From Nymphalis io (Eukaryota; Arthropoda; Insecta; Lepidoptera; Nymphalidae), in assembly GCF_905147045.1 (NCBI RefSeq), contig NC_065899.1:74501-138500 (forward strand): a DNA stretch of 64,000 nt, given 5' to 3'. The position numbers and the translations under genes are program-made. Under the pieces are notes generated by a model that was not told where the DNA came from, ran no database searches, and worked only from the letters and a program-made list of their open reading frames with translations. Positions 1 to 11,004 of this stretch are shown piece by piece. How positions within the stretch are numbered: position 1 is the stretch's first letter; each line of letters starts with the position of its first letter.

Positions 1-1239
1 TTTATATTTATAACGAAAATTAAAAAGTTTTAATCTTGCCTCAATTTCATAAAGTCGTCACAACACGACTGTGTGAAATTAAAAGCTTGAAAAAATATTT
101 GTTATAGTATAAATAAAAATTTAAAACCGTAAAAAATCATAGAACTTATACAAAAACACAATCCATATTAAATTTTTTCCCTTTTATACCACTTATGTAC
201 TCAGGAACAACACAAGACAGACAGACTTGTAATGTATTACGTGTGCTATTTTAAATTAGTAAGTTAACACGAGTATTTTTGGCCAAAACTTGTTAACACT
301 TTGTATACACATGTATCGGTTACGTAGGCGTTCGATGTCCAAACAATTTTCAGCTGAATGTGACCCCAATAACATACATTTACTCAGTTGACAGCATCTC
401 GTCGATTGCCAAACTCGCGCTCTATTGATTGTACCTAATGAGACATTGGGCGGCATTCGTTAATCGGTCAGAGAGCAAAGACGCGGCATCGCCTTCAATA
501 ACTTTCAATTGCTCGCTCTAGAGATGCAATTATAAGGCGAGTGAACGCCCGCTTCCTTTTATATAACCGATGCGACATCTTCTTAGCTTAACCATGATAT
601 ATTGCTAGCGAAAATAATTAATGTTATTCTTATTACATAATAATGTGCAGTGCAGACATAATATTACATTTTCATAATATAAATTTACTTATCTCTTTTA
701 TGATGTAATAGAATAGCGCATTCACCGTTAACGTGCAACATCAATTATGGAAACGCTTGTGATAAATTCTTGAAAGCTTTTATACATAAAATATGCTCAT
801 AAACAATATTGCTTCGGGAGACGATAATTGTTATAAGACAGTAACAAGCTGTAATGTGAGTAATCGCTTTGAAACAAGGAGACAACTCGTACGTTGTAAA
901 TGTGGAGATAAGGAGAAAGATAACCGTTTGACAGGCTCGCTAATAATTAGAACAGCTAAAAGATAATGTATGTATGTACATTATACGTACCCATCTATTT
1001 TATCACTCTTAAGTTTCAGTCATAAGATATCCATAGTATCATTAGATATCTATCATATCTCATATAATTGTATAATTAGTAGGTAACTATTTATATTGAT
1101 GCTAGTACTTAATCTTTATTGCAACCCAATAACTGTACAATTATATTATGAGACTTTGATTTCTAAACTAGATTTAACTGTATTTCAGTACCCAGAGCCA
1201 GAACCTACAATGATTATGAACTTTTATTCATGTAAAATA

Positions 1240-1500
1240 GGTTGATAAGTGATCACCTATCACATAGACATTGGAGCTGTAAGAAATATTAACCATTGCT
1301 TACATAGCCTATGCACCACGAACTTTAGGAAGATGCTACGTCCCTTGTGCCTGCAGTTTCACTGGATTTCTCAGCCTTCCAACCGAAATGCGTCAATACT
1401 ATATATGTATTACTGGTTGGCGATAGAACATTTGATGTTTGAGTGTTATCCAGTGTTAATCCAGACGGACTTACACAAAGCCCTTCCACCGAGTGAACCA
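1240..1500 (-). repeat. Decayed copy of a common lepidopteran SINE/LINE-tail repeat (family D)
   Basis: Read on the minus strand, this stretch matches in order the landmarks of the better copy at 25,235-25,540: 'agggctttgtg', then 'ccagtg..actgcaggcac', then 'aagggac', and finally the 'ccaatgtct' segment. Several indels and substitutions mark it as old. The family is recognised from its wide occurrence in lepidopteran genomes; its formal name is not claimed. Confidence 0.65.
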
Positions 1501-2995
1501 TCATATAATATATGATAAAAACAATACCTGTATTCTTAAATATTTATCCTTGAAGAAAAAAAAATAATAAAAAGTATTTAATATAAGACAAAATGATCCA
1601 TTATACCTACCTTTAAACACGCCAAAGTATCAACAGATAAGTCTGCCACAGGATACACCTTTATATAATATATACTATACCTATCTATTGTTCACAGCAA
1701 CAATTTTTGGTTTTAATAAAAAGCAAAAAATAAACGACCACTTAGCTTAATTTGTCAAAAGCGGGCGCTCCTCATCAGAATAAATAACTTATTAATTTAC
1801 GTGCTTTGTAACTTATAGACAGGCATAACAATATATTGATGAATTAGCACAGTAAAGCCTGGTTAAAGATGAATTAGCACAGTACGGTCAGATAGATCGC
1901 TTACCTCGCAGCTGATGAAATACTAATTTAATTTACTAATGTTATGGGACACCGTGCTAACTTAGCCGAGCAAAGTCGGGACGGGTGAAGACGATATAAG
2001 AGATCAAGATTTATGACGAGATAGAATCAAACCGCATGTCGTTCGCGTAAGCTTTTTATAATGTTGCGTTGCGTCAGCGCGCGGCAAATGTGTATTTGAT
2101 TCCTCAACTCTCTAGTGTCACTGCGTTTTTTGACGCAATACAATATGGTTCGTGCATTACGATGTAAATTCTGCGAGGAAGTAGCGACCGAGCGGCGTAT
2201 TATATAGAATCTGTTCCTCAAGTTTCCATTTCATATTATTAATAATCCATACATATAATAAATCTGTAACTGATCGCTGTCTATACATGGAAGATATATG
2301 AGTAAAACTATTACTTTTATCAACGCAATAGAACGCAAAACAATGATTGTTAGAATTTTTGTCTGTGCGTTTGTGCACACTAATCTTAGAAACGGTTTAA
2401 CGAATTCGAGTGCGTTTTTCACTAATGTATTGTGGCTAACTTCACTTAAAATTTAGTGTTTGTTTTTCAATCGGTTCATAAATAATAAAGTTATGTCAAT
2501 TTAAAAAACCACATCGAACATTTATTCAATAAAATTGCTATAACATAACTGTTCAGTTACGTGGGCTGAAACTTTAGCTGCCTATAAATGTGTTATTAGT
2601 CGGTTAACTCGCCCAAATTTGTTCTAAGATAATGCATTATTTGCAAAGTCGTTTTTATAAAATTTTAATTCTTATGAAAACTATCGAGATAAGACCGAAA
2701 ATAGATAGTTTTCAGTACTTTTTATAGTTTTGACATATTATTATAACGGGTAGTTGAGTAACTTGTTTGAAAATACTCATACATACATACATATTTATTT
2801 TCGGTTTGTAAATAACTTTGTAAGTTAACGTTTATATATTATAGGTTAGGTAGGTATTTCGTTTCGTTGCCGCATATATATTTTTTTCATAGTTTAGTTA
2901 AATTTATACTTAGTCGGTTAGTTTGACAAGTGAAGAAAAACCATTTTATAAATAATAAATTTTAAAAATATTTGCATTAAATAAAAATAGTACAA

Positions 2996-3088
2996 ATCGT
3001 GACCGTCTGGAATGGTGGCAAGAACGCTAGCAGCATTTGCCCCTTTGAATCGCAATTCCGATTCTCTGGGCGAAAAATGAACCAATTA
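2996..3088 (+). repeat. Dispersed repeat copy 1 (partner at 59,988-60,056)
   Basis: The segment from 'atcgtgaccg' to 'gggcgaaaaatgaa' recurs at 59,988-60,056 with only a few substitutions. The second copy lacks an internal block of roughly 25-28 bases. Both lie in AT-rich noncoding DNA. I see no inverted ends or coding capacity, so the element class is unknown. Confidence 0.6.
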
Positions 3089-3663
3089 GTCGCATAAAAT
3101 AATAGTACTTATTAAAAAAACAGATTTACGTTGTAATTTTAAAAGACACAATTTCCTGTGAAGGTATCGTTTGCAGTCACAATAAATAAAACACAGGGAA
3201 AGACATACAAGTATGTTGGAATAGATTTAAGGAAATGAAGTTTTTCTGTATGTATGATTCCAATTGTATGTTGCCCTAGCTAGATCCGGCTGCGGAAAAA
3301 ACCGAATAAATACTAATATCCCATGAAAATAAAAAATATTGTTTGTACTGAAATATTTTAAGTCTGCTCCAAGTGATTTTTTTTTAATTATACGCGGGTG
3401 AAACCGTGGGCAAAGCTAGTAATTACATAAGCTTTTTCATTTTTTTAATATGCTGATCTATTGTACTCAGTAATTATCTATTATCTGCTAAAGCTTTCAC
3501 CAGCTATGCTGATTTATAATGATATACATGATTAACTGCTTCTCAAATAATGAAATAACAAAATAAAAGACTTTATAATTTGTTAATACATTTATTAGTG
3601 TTCAAAATACTTATTCCGTGACAGAGTCGAGTCACGTTACACTACATGGCACCGCGAGCGCAC

Positions 3664-3713
3664 CGCGACGCTTGCGAATCGCGAATCGCGAGTTGCGAGT
3701 TGCGAGTTGCGAC
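3664..3713 (+). repeat. Heptamer tandem repeat
   Basis: About six 7-bp units follow each other, first twice as GCGAATC and then three times as GCGAGTT, ending in GCGACTG. The block lies in noncoding DNA with no open frame that I can support. Confidence 0.75.
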
Positions 3714-4329
3714 TGCTAAATGCTACGCTCAATATACTCTATACATCGGCGATGGCGATATGTCTAACAAGTGCAAGGCCCCCTTTATATTGTCGCATTC
3801 ACGTCACGAGACAAACATTTTTAATGCAATTCCTTTGTCAAAAGGACCACAGTAGGTAAATGCTTTCAGCTGGTCCTTCTGTTTCCCTGTGGCTATTGAA
3901 CTATATATCGTGAAGTGTTTTTTTTAATAAGGAAGACCTCTTTACAAAATTACAGATCGTTTGCTTTTTTATTTAGTAATTATTTTCTTTAGTCTGTAAG
4001 CCTGCGGTCTCCTATAAACAACAGCCAACCGCTTTGGGTCGCGTCTCTAGTTATTTCGAATCGTTGCAGCGCCAGTTTAAAATGCCAAAAATTATCAAAG
4101 AAAAAAACGAGTCATCGGATTGAATTGTTAAATACTATAATATATTTTATATGTCGCTGCGAAGTTACTGAATTCAACATTGTTTTTCAGCATGCCCGTG
4201 AGGCCGATGGTTTATTATTTATCTAATATCTCTAATATGGAGTAGCGGCGTGTACTTTTGTACTTATATTCTATGACCACCGTATGTTAAGGCGACCGTA
4301 GCGTAAGAGTGCCACTGGTCGCCAACTCG

Positions 4330-4371
4330 CCGCAGTCGTGCTGCAGTCGTGCCGCAGTCGTGCCGCAGTGG
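4330..4371 (+). repeat. 11-bp tandem repeat
   Basis: Nearly four copies of an 11-bp unit (CCGCAGTCGTG) are visible, the second with one C-to-T change. It lies in a locally CpG-rich noncoding patch. Confidence 0.75.
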
Positions 4372-6576
4372 ACGATCCGTCAATACGACAACATGACGCG
4401 AGTCAGCCGGCGATCAACTCGCAAAGACTAAAACGGAAACTAAAATATCAATCAAGCGATATCGTGTAATTCTCTACGCGCAGTAGCTGCTCATCGCAAA
4501 CATCGCAGTGCAATATTGTTGTACAAAAGAAACTTAAAATTAGATTAAATAATATCCGAATAGAAAACCCAACTTACACTTATCTTCGCCGGCCCGCCGC
4601 GCTCTTGGTCGTTTCCCTCTGTATTCGATCCATTTGCAGACTTCAGTTTCATATTACATTTAAGTACTTAATACTAAATATGATATGTAAAGACACAGAC
4701 CGTCGTTCTTTACTTTATACGACTAGCGATCATCGAACGGTACGGCACATTACCGAAGTATTAAAAGTAGTACAACTATATATTAATAAACGAGGAACGA
4801 GGCTCGTGCTCGAGGGCTCGGCCGGCGCGCTTCGTAGCCTCCGTACAAGTATATTGGTATAAATCTTAAAAACATAACCGTATAAACATTATATTATGAA
4901 TTAAAACGAGAAGTAAAAATTTGTACTCAGAGACGGCCACCGACGACTGGACACGCTCTCACTAGCTGTACCAATATTAACAGTACAAGTTTCACGTGTT
5001 CGCTTCGTCGCGTCGTCGAAGGCCGCTAGAAAATATAATTATAAATAAATCAGTCAGAACTTAATGTCTATTGCGGGTGGTACAGTGGCAGTGAGTATTA
5101 CATATGTGCAGTCTTTTACTTCAGCGCCACGAGGTCTCTCCTCGCACCAGCCTCGAGTTAACCGGAGTCGTCGTCACGACACACACTGAACACGGCATTC
5201 AAATATTACGACAATATTCGCAACACGTAACTTTGCCGCTGTGAAATAGACAGCACTAGAGTGCGCGGTAGTTGGTTTCAGAAGTGTAACGCGTCGTTCG
5301 GGTTTTAATATTGTTTGTATTATTTTTGTTAAGTTGTTACAGAAAGCTTGGCTTCCGAAATCTGATAAAGATCCATATTACAAATTCAGGTAAAACAGAC
5401 TGAGACGACTGCGAAGTACTTAATACAGACAACTTTGTTGAAGGAGTCTAATCCAGTGATCGATGAAGCGGATGTTACGGTAGCACTCGGCGCCGGCCAG
5501 ACTGCTTTTATAAAAAGTAACAATAGAGTTAATAAACTCATTACATATGTATGAATAGAAAATCCTAATGGATGAAGAAAAAGTAATCAAATATTTTAAC
5601 TCATGACATTTACAGGTCATAGTCGATAACAGCGCAGGTCTGTCTCGGAGCGGCAAAGTTACCTGACGCGAACTGCAAGGAGACACCCGAAGAGTCGCAG
5701 CGAGTGAACAACAGCTACACGTGAAGACGACACACAATTACAATTACAAGTACTTAGCCTAGAGAGGTCAACGCACTCTTAACACTAACACACGTTTTGG
5801 TTACGACTTAAAGTTAACAATTAATTAATACCAAACGAAACATTTAATAAATACATGCGCTTACTTCATCCAATATATTATTACACGAAGTGTAAACAAG
5901 AGGCCACGCAATTGTGTCGAATCGTTATGCGTTAGCGTGGTATTATTATAACGACATGTTTCAGTTCCACCGGCGTCCACATCGGGAGTGCTCGACTTGC
6001 TCGGGGAGACCTCGACCACAACTATAATCCATAAAGTAAAAAACGTTCCCATACATCATATGTAGATTGATGGCATTACATCCAGTTTGGATTAAGGGAA
6101 CATGTCGGAGCATACTCACATCAACGTACTTCATTATTCTATTATTATCATTAGTATTCTTATATGAACCGGATTTTATTGCATTCGTCAATGGTTTATG
6201 GCAAAAGTCGGTAACATTATATATCGATCGATCGATCTTGTTTACACTTTGCATTATATCGCAGTCGGATCACTCACTGCAAGAGAGCTTACATAATAAA
6301 GTAACTTATAATTCACAAACAGTTACATTCCTCACATATATGATATTAATATAAAGACTGTGGCGACTCTGGCTTTCCATGAAAGCGCACACACAAGTTA
6401 TATCATTTTCTGTTTAATGCGCAACCAATAAAAGAATATTTTATGAACTCGAACATTATTACAGAAAAAACAACTTTTAAAGCCGAGATATGAACTTCAA
6501 AACGGCCGAACCGAATCCTGTCCTTCGGTGACAATTATATTTTAAGATTATATTGACGATATATGAGATTTTGTAG

Positions 6577-6708
6577 TTAAGAATCGAAAGAACGAAAGCG
6601 ACTCGAGTCGCAGATGCGATGACGAGTTCTTTAAAAACAATATGTGCCGACGCGTACAAATACTCAGATATGTCTGAAGTGGAACCTACGCCAAGTCCAA
6701 TCGAAGGA
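6577..6708 (+). other. Candidate unassigned coding exon
   Basis: An open stretch of 44 codons lies between an acceptor-like 'attttgtag' and a good donor (GGA|GTAAGG), with phase 0 at both ends. It contains an internal ATG at 6,619 and reads into an acidic, Ser/Thr-Pro segment (EVEPTPSPIEG). I do not recognise the protein and can find no partner exon nearby, and the next annotated gene is on the other strand. It may equally be chance, since stops are missing over only 130 bases. Confidence 0.2.
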
Positions 6709-6879
6709 GTAAGGACAAACAAACCTCGAATTTACGTATTGCATGCGATTCGCTACAAGGTCTGTTATATTATGAGGCGCGGTTTACCGTTGTGGGCACA
6801 CTCCTTCGTAGGAATGCGATAGCGAACATAAGTGAGTCCTTCGTTCGACACATACTTGGTTGATTTTCGGATGCCACAC

Positions 6880-7620
6880 CATAACCTTTTTTGAGGGCGC
6901 GACCCGCGCGTGTATATTATGCACTACACAGTTCTTGAGTAATATATCTTCAATATTTCGACTACTGACAAGGTTGTCTTTAAAGGGTCTCAACCGACTA
7001 CGCATTATAATAAAGTATAAGCAAGAAGTTTAAGAAAATAAGAATCTCAGTCCGCTGATATGAAGTGGATGTTATATATTTTAGCCGCGACGAATAAATA
7101 AAAGTAACGTGACACCAAAAGCTCGTGCCGCCGCCCGGACGGACCCGCGTAATAGCGAGCGAAACCCGAACACAACGTTAATGTCGAGTCCGTCGCCCGC
7201 CCGTGAGCGTGTCGGCCGCGGTGCACACTCAGCCGCGTCTGTGTAAAGACTCCGTGTCTGTTTTACGTTTCGAGATGCGTGAAAACATAAAATATATAAA
7301 AAATGAGATATTTGTCTTTTATCAATAAGCTTCAGTCTTGTTTGTAAACAAATATAAAAATAGGAACGAGTAAAGTAAATGCAATAAACAAAACAACCTT
7401 CTGGATTACCTCGAACGAGGGACGCGGTGGTCGGTGGTCGGTGTCCGGTAAGGAATGCGACCGTAAATAATATGACTAGGGTAAATAATGTAATAAAATA
7501 CTATTCTGTCAGTCGAGTGCACGCAGCGAGCGACGAACCGCTGGTGTACGTTCGGTGCGCAGCGACGCGGCCGTGGGGGCCGGCGACCGCCGCCCGCGGG
7601 GGCACTCGGCCGATGTCGGC
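6880..7620. other. CpG-rich noncoding patches
   Basis: Two GC- and CpG-rich patches (about 7,120-7,260 and 7,420-7,610) stand out against AT-rich surroundings. Open frames in them are short and overlap on both strands, as expected for GC-rich sequence without selection on coding. They could be promoter or UTR DNA or part of the downstream flank of the tetraspanin gene; nothing decides between these. Confidence 0.35.
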
Positions 7621-8079
7621 TATAATCTATCTTTTTACATTCCATTTGCTCTCACACGACGCAACGCGTGGATCGTTTACCAGACATTTCGTTCAGACGC
7701 ATTCAAATGGTCATGTTCACTCATTGTAAAACTTGGCGAGGCTCCTCATAAAGTTATCATTCAATAATTTATATAAAAGTTCATAATTTCCTTTCGGTCC
7801 TGCCGGCCGGATCAGGTAGACGATCCAAAAAACAATCGCATCGCGTCGCGTCGCTCAGCACGAGGTCCGCTCCGGCGTCGCGCACTCGTCGCAAAGTAGG
7901 TCCGCTCCGTCGTACAAAAGTATCCAATAGGAGGGCGCTACGGTCGCCTCGCACGCCGACGGGCGCGCAGGGGTCGCCCCGGCCGACCGCCGGCGGCGCC
8001 CGGGGCAGCCTCGCGAGGGCGGTCGACGAGCGGCCTGAAAGCGAGTAAACGAGACAATACAAGAGACGGTCCCCTAGGA

Positions 8080-8119
8080 CCGGGCCGGACGGGGCCGGAC
8101 GGGGCCGGACGGGGCCGTA
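8080..8119 (+). repeat. GGACGGGGCC tandem repeat just past the tetraspanin stop
   Basis: About four copies of a 10-11 bp unit (GGACGGGGCC) lie immediately downstream of the tetraspanin stop codon on the minus strand, so probably within its 3' UTR. Confidence 0.7.
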
Positions 8120-8120
8120 C

Positions 8121-10217
8121 CTAGGCCTTGTAGCGCGGCGGCGGGCGCGCGCGCAGGCACAGCGCCAGCGCCAGCAGCAGCGCGGCGCCGTGCGCGCCCA
8201 GCAGCGCCGCGGCCGCCAGCAGCGGGCCGCGCGCCGCGCGCTCCAGCGCCGCCAGCACGCGCGCCGCGCACGCCGCGCGGTGCAGCCCCGCGCCGCCGCG
8301 CGCCGCCGCCGGCACGTCGCGCGCCGCCTCGCACGCCGCGCCCGCGCGCGCGCAGCACGACGCCGGCACGCGGTACGTGGCGGGCGGCGCGCGCACGCTC
8401 AGGTCCAGCGCGCCGCGCGCGCGCGCCCAGCTCGCCTGCTGCCAGTCCAGCGCGCTCTCGGCGCCGCAGCACTGCAGCTGTGGGCGACGGATACAGCGGT
8501 ACAGAGCCGCGCGACGCGCCGCGAGACCGCCCGCCCGGCCCACTCACCCCGTGCTGGATCGCGTCGAGCATCTGCGTGCGCGCCGGCAGCACGCCGTAGT
8601 CGTGCAGCAGCGTGTGGCGCAGTCGGTCTCGCAGCGCCTGCGCACGCATGAATATTCGCGATGAACGTCGAGAAAAGACGAAGGAGGATACGCGTTGTCC
8701 TTTTTATTTATGACCGTGTACATGTGCACCCCCGACCTGCTTGAGTTGCGGCGCGTGCGCGGCGCCCCACCACGCCGCCGCGCCCTCGGCCACGGCGCTC
8801 AGCGCCAGCAGCGCGAACGCCCCCGCCAGCAGCGACGCCGAGCCGCGGACGGCGCCTGCGACACGTGTCCCGTGATGAGCGCCCGTCCGACCTCGTTAGT
8901 TAATATTTAATTACGTAAGCGCAATGTATGTCCTAATGTTACCCGCCAGAGCGGCCACGGCCCCGAAAGTCAGGACGGCGGCCCACACGGCGAGCGCGCA
9001 GAGCCCGGCGCGGCCGGCGCTGGTCTCGGAGGCGCGCCCGTCCCACAGCGCCCAGCCCGCGAACGCGCACACTCCCACGCCCACGATCTGACATGTAACG
9101 AATATCCTTGAAACCATCGTGAAATCGACTTTTTTACTATTTAAAAGTATTCATTTTTTTTTGCTTTTAATTCGCCAATGTCACGTAGGAGAAGAAACAA
9201 GATTATTGATTCTTGAGTGCGAGTGAAATTATAAAATTTACATGGAGATATATTATGATTAATATTTCTTATTCTGACCACTCGTTACTTATTTGCCTAG
9301 CTGCCTATATTAGAAATAATTTCTAATGCGAATATTGATTACATGTTATTGAAGTAGTGATTTTAAGCTTAAACACACATTTTTTATCTTTAATGCATAT
9401 TGACATTTCACAAACATACAATAGACAGTTAAAAATACACCACCATGTCATAAATGTACTCTTTGTCACCGTTTTATACATATTTTATGTATTTTATAAA
9501 TAAATGTTTTCACAAAAGTAAAAAACAAATCAATATCATATTATTGTTGTATGTACAATTTTATCAAAAAGCAGTCAATCAACCAACACTGATAAGATAT
9601 TTGAGCTTTGAATATACTGATATTAAAGAGTGAGATGGATACAGTTCAATATTCAAGTAAGCTTTCATGAGTTGGTAGTTTGTTTATATAAAGAGACTGC
9701 TTTCAGCATCTGTTTTATGTTACTAACTAAAGCTTGCTTCTAGAACTGTCTGTTGACTTCCTCCTATACTTTAATGTTAAGGTTTAGTTATTTTAAATAA
9801 ATACTCATGTATACAAATGGGGTCAATAATCAACAACAACAACTTTATTATTTAGTAACAATTGGGATTGATGAAAGTTATTTTATTTGTGTTTATGCAT
9901 TTAGTTTTGTCAACTCTAAGAATGCAATTATAAAAGAGTGCATGTTTATTAAACATATATTATGTTGGTTGTATTCTAGATAAAAAAATTGTTTTTTTTA
10001 CTCTATTATGTAGGCAAACTGGCAAGTGGGCCACCTGACGGTAAGGTGTTGTAAGAGGTATATTTTTATTACTATTCCACTAGTGCATTGTAGAACAATA
10101 AGAAAAAGAAGAATTTAATGATATAATTGTAATTTAAAATTAAGTACTTACGAGAAATAAAATGTTGAATATTATCAATAAACACTTCATCAATGAGTAG
10201 CAACGAGACATACCCAT
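8121..10217 (-). CDS. Tetraspanin family protein, five exons, 258 aa
   Basis: Tetraspanins are four-pass membrane proteins that organise signalling and adhesion partners in membrane microdomains. Exons on the minus strand are 10217-10152, 9087-8943, 8855-8737, 8637-8548 and 8477-8121, with consistent phases and GT-AG borders. The start is MGMSRCYSLMKCLL, with TM1 split by the first intron (about residues 10-37). TM2 spans about 47-70 and TM3 about 76-98. The large extracellular loop carries the diagnostic CCG (143-145), then SCC (180-182) and single Cys at 189 and 210, making six loop cysteines. TM4 spans about 224-247, followed by a short tail RARPPPRYKA. Exons 2-5 are extremely GC-rich and Ala/Arg-rich while exon 1 is AT-rich. 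The CCG motif and topology make the family secure; I cannot assign the subfamily. The start codon lies about 790 bp from the NCAPH2 start in head-to-head order. Confidence 0.88.
10004..10048 (-). repeat. Short fragment of family D repeat
   Basis: The reverse complement contains the family's recognisable end segment (CATCAGGTGGCCC-like, here CGTCAGGTGGCCCAC) followed by 'ttgccagtttgcctac'. Only this end is preserved. It lies in the first intron of the tetraspanin gene. Confidence 0.6.
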
Positions 10218-11004
10218 GTTTACCTAATCTTATGCAAACGTAAGATATAGATTCATATGAATGTTTATATTAAGGTTAGCGACAATATTTCTTGAAATAT
10301 ATAGTTTTTTCAGTAAATTACACTGGTTTTAAGTGATCAATTGCTTTTATTATTTATATTTTGTAAACACTCCTCCCATTCCCATACAAAAGTCACAGAT
10401 TAACGAATTTGTCACAAAATTTATCTTGTCTATGCTCAGTCTTTATAAACTTAATTTTATTATATTATTTTTTGTGTAAAAGTATATTAATATATTTCAT
10501 AGTCGCTTAAAGAAAAATTGATAATCCAATATTAAAATAAAGCTTATTAATGTTTTAAAAAACATTTGCAAACATTATTCATAGACTACGCGTGCGAAGC
10601 AAATTTATGTGGATACAGATAATTAAGGAGAACATAACGCGAACGCGAACAAACTTATGACAGCGAATATGTGAATATGGATCGTTTCCTCCGAAAACAT
10701 AAATAAATGGCCACCGTTTTTATTACGTTTTTCCTAATCACACAACTTTATGTTTGTAAGATGGACGCCGACTACAGGGAAAGACGAAGGTATATATTAT
10801 CATGTAAACAACTTCTCAAAAATGTCCTAGAAATGCTACATTTCGCAATATATTTTTGCAAATCAAAATAGCGCCAATGACAGAAAGTTTCGCGCCACAG
10901 CTATAAGTTGGTGCTTATGTTGTGCTCGCGACGCCTCTCAGTTATGTTATCAATGGAAACACATTGTTTTCAGGAATATATCTCAACGGAGGAATCGGTG
11001 GAGC

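Larger units (their letters stand above)
1..7400. other. Intergenic region without a supported gene
   Basis: No open frame here combines useful length, splice signals and recognisable protein sequence. The DNA is AT-rich with scattered CpG-rich patches, which could be distal promoter or UTR sequence of a gene whose body lies left of the window. It contains a decayed reverse-orientation repeat (about 1,240-1,500), a dispersed-repeat copy (2,996-3,088), a transposon-tail fragment near 3,390-3,420, heptamer and 11-bp tandem repeats near 3,670 and 4,330, and one weak candidate exon at 6,577-6,708. A TATA-like stretch sits near 556-563, but I see no transcript to attach to it. Confidence 0.6.

Noticed and set aside
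8074..8664. Several 90-190 codon open frames on both strands over the tetraspanin exons
   Set aside because: GC-rich sequence lacks stop codons in all frames. Only one frame per exon gives the CCG motif, transmembrane segments and consistent splicing.
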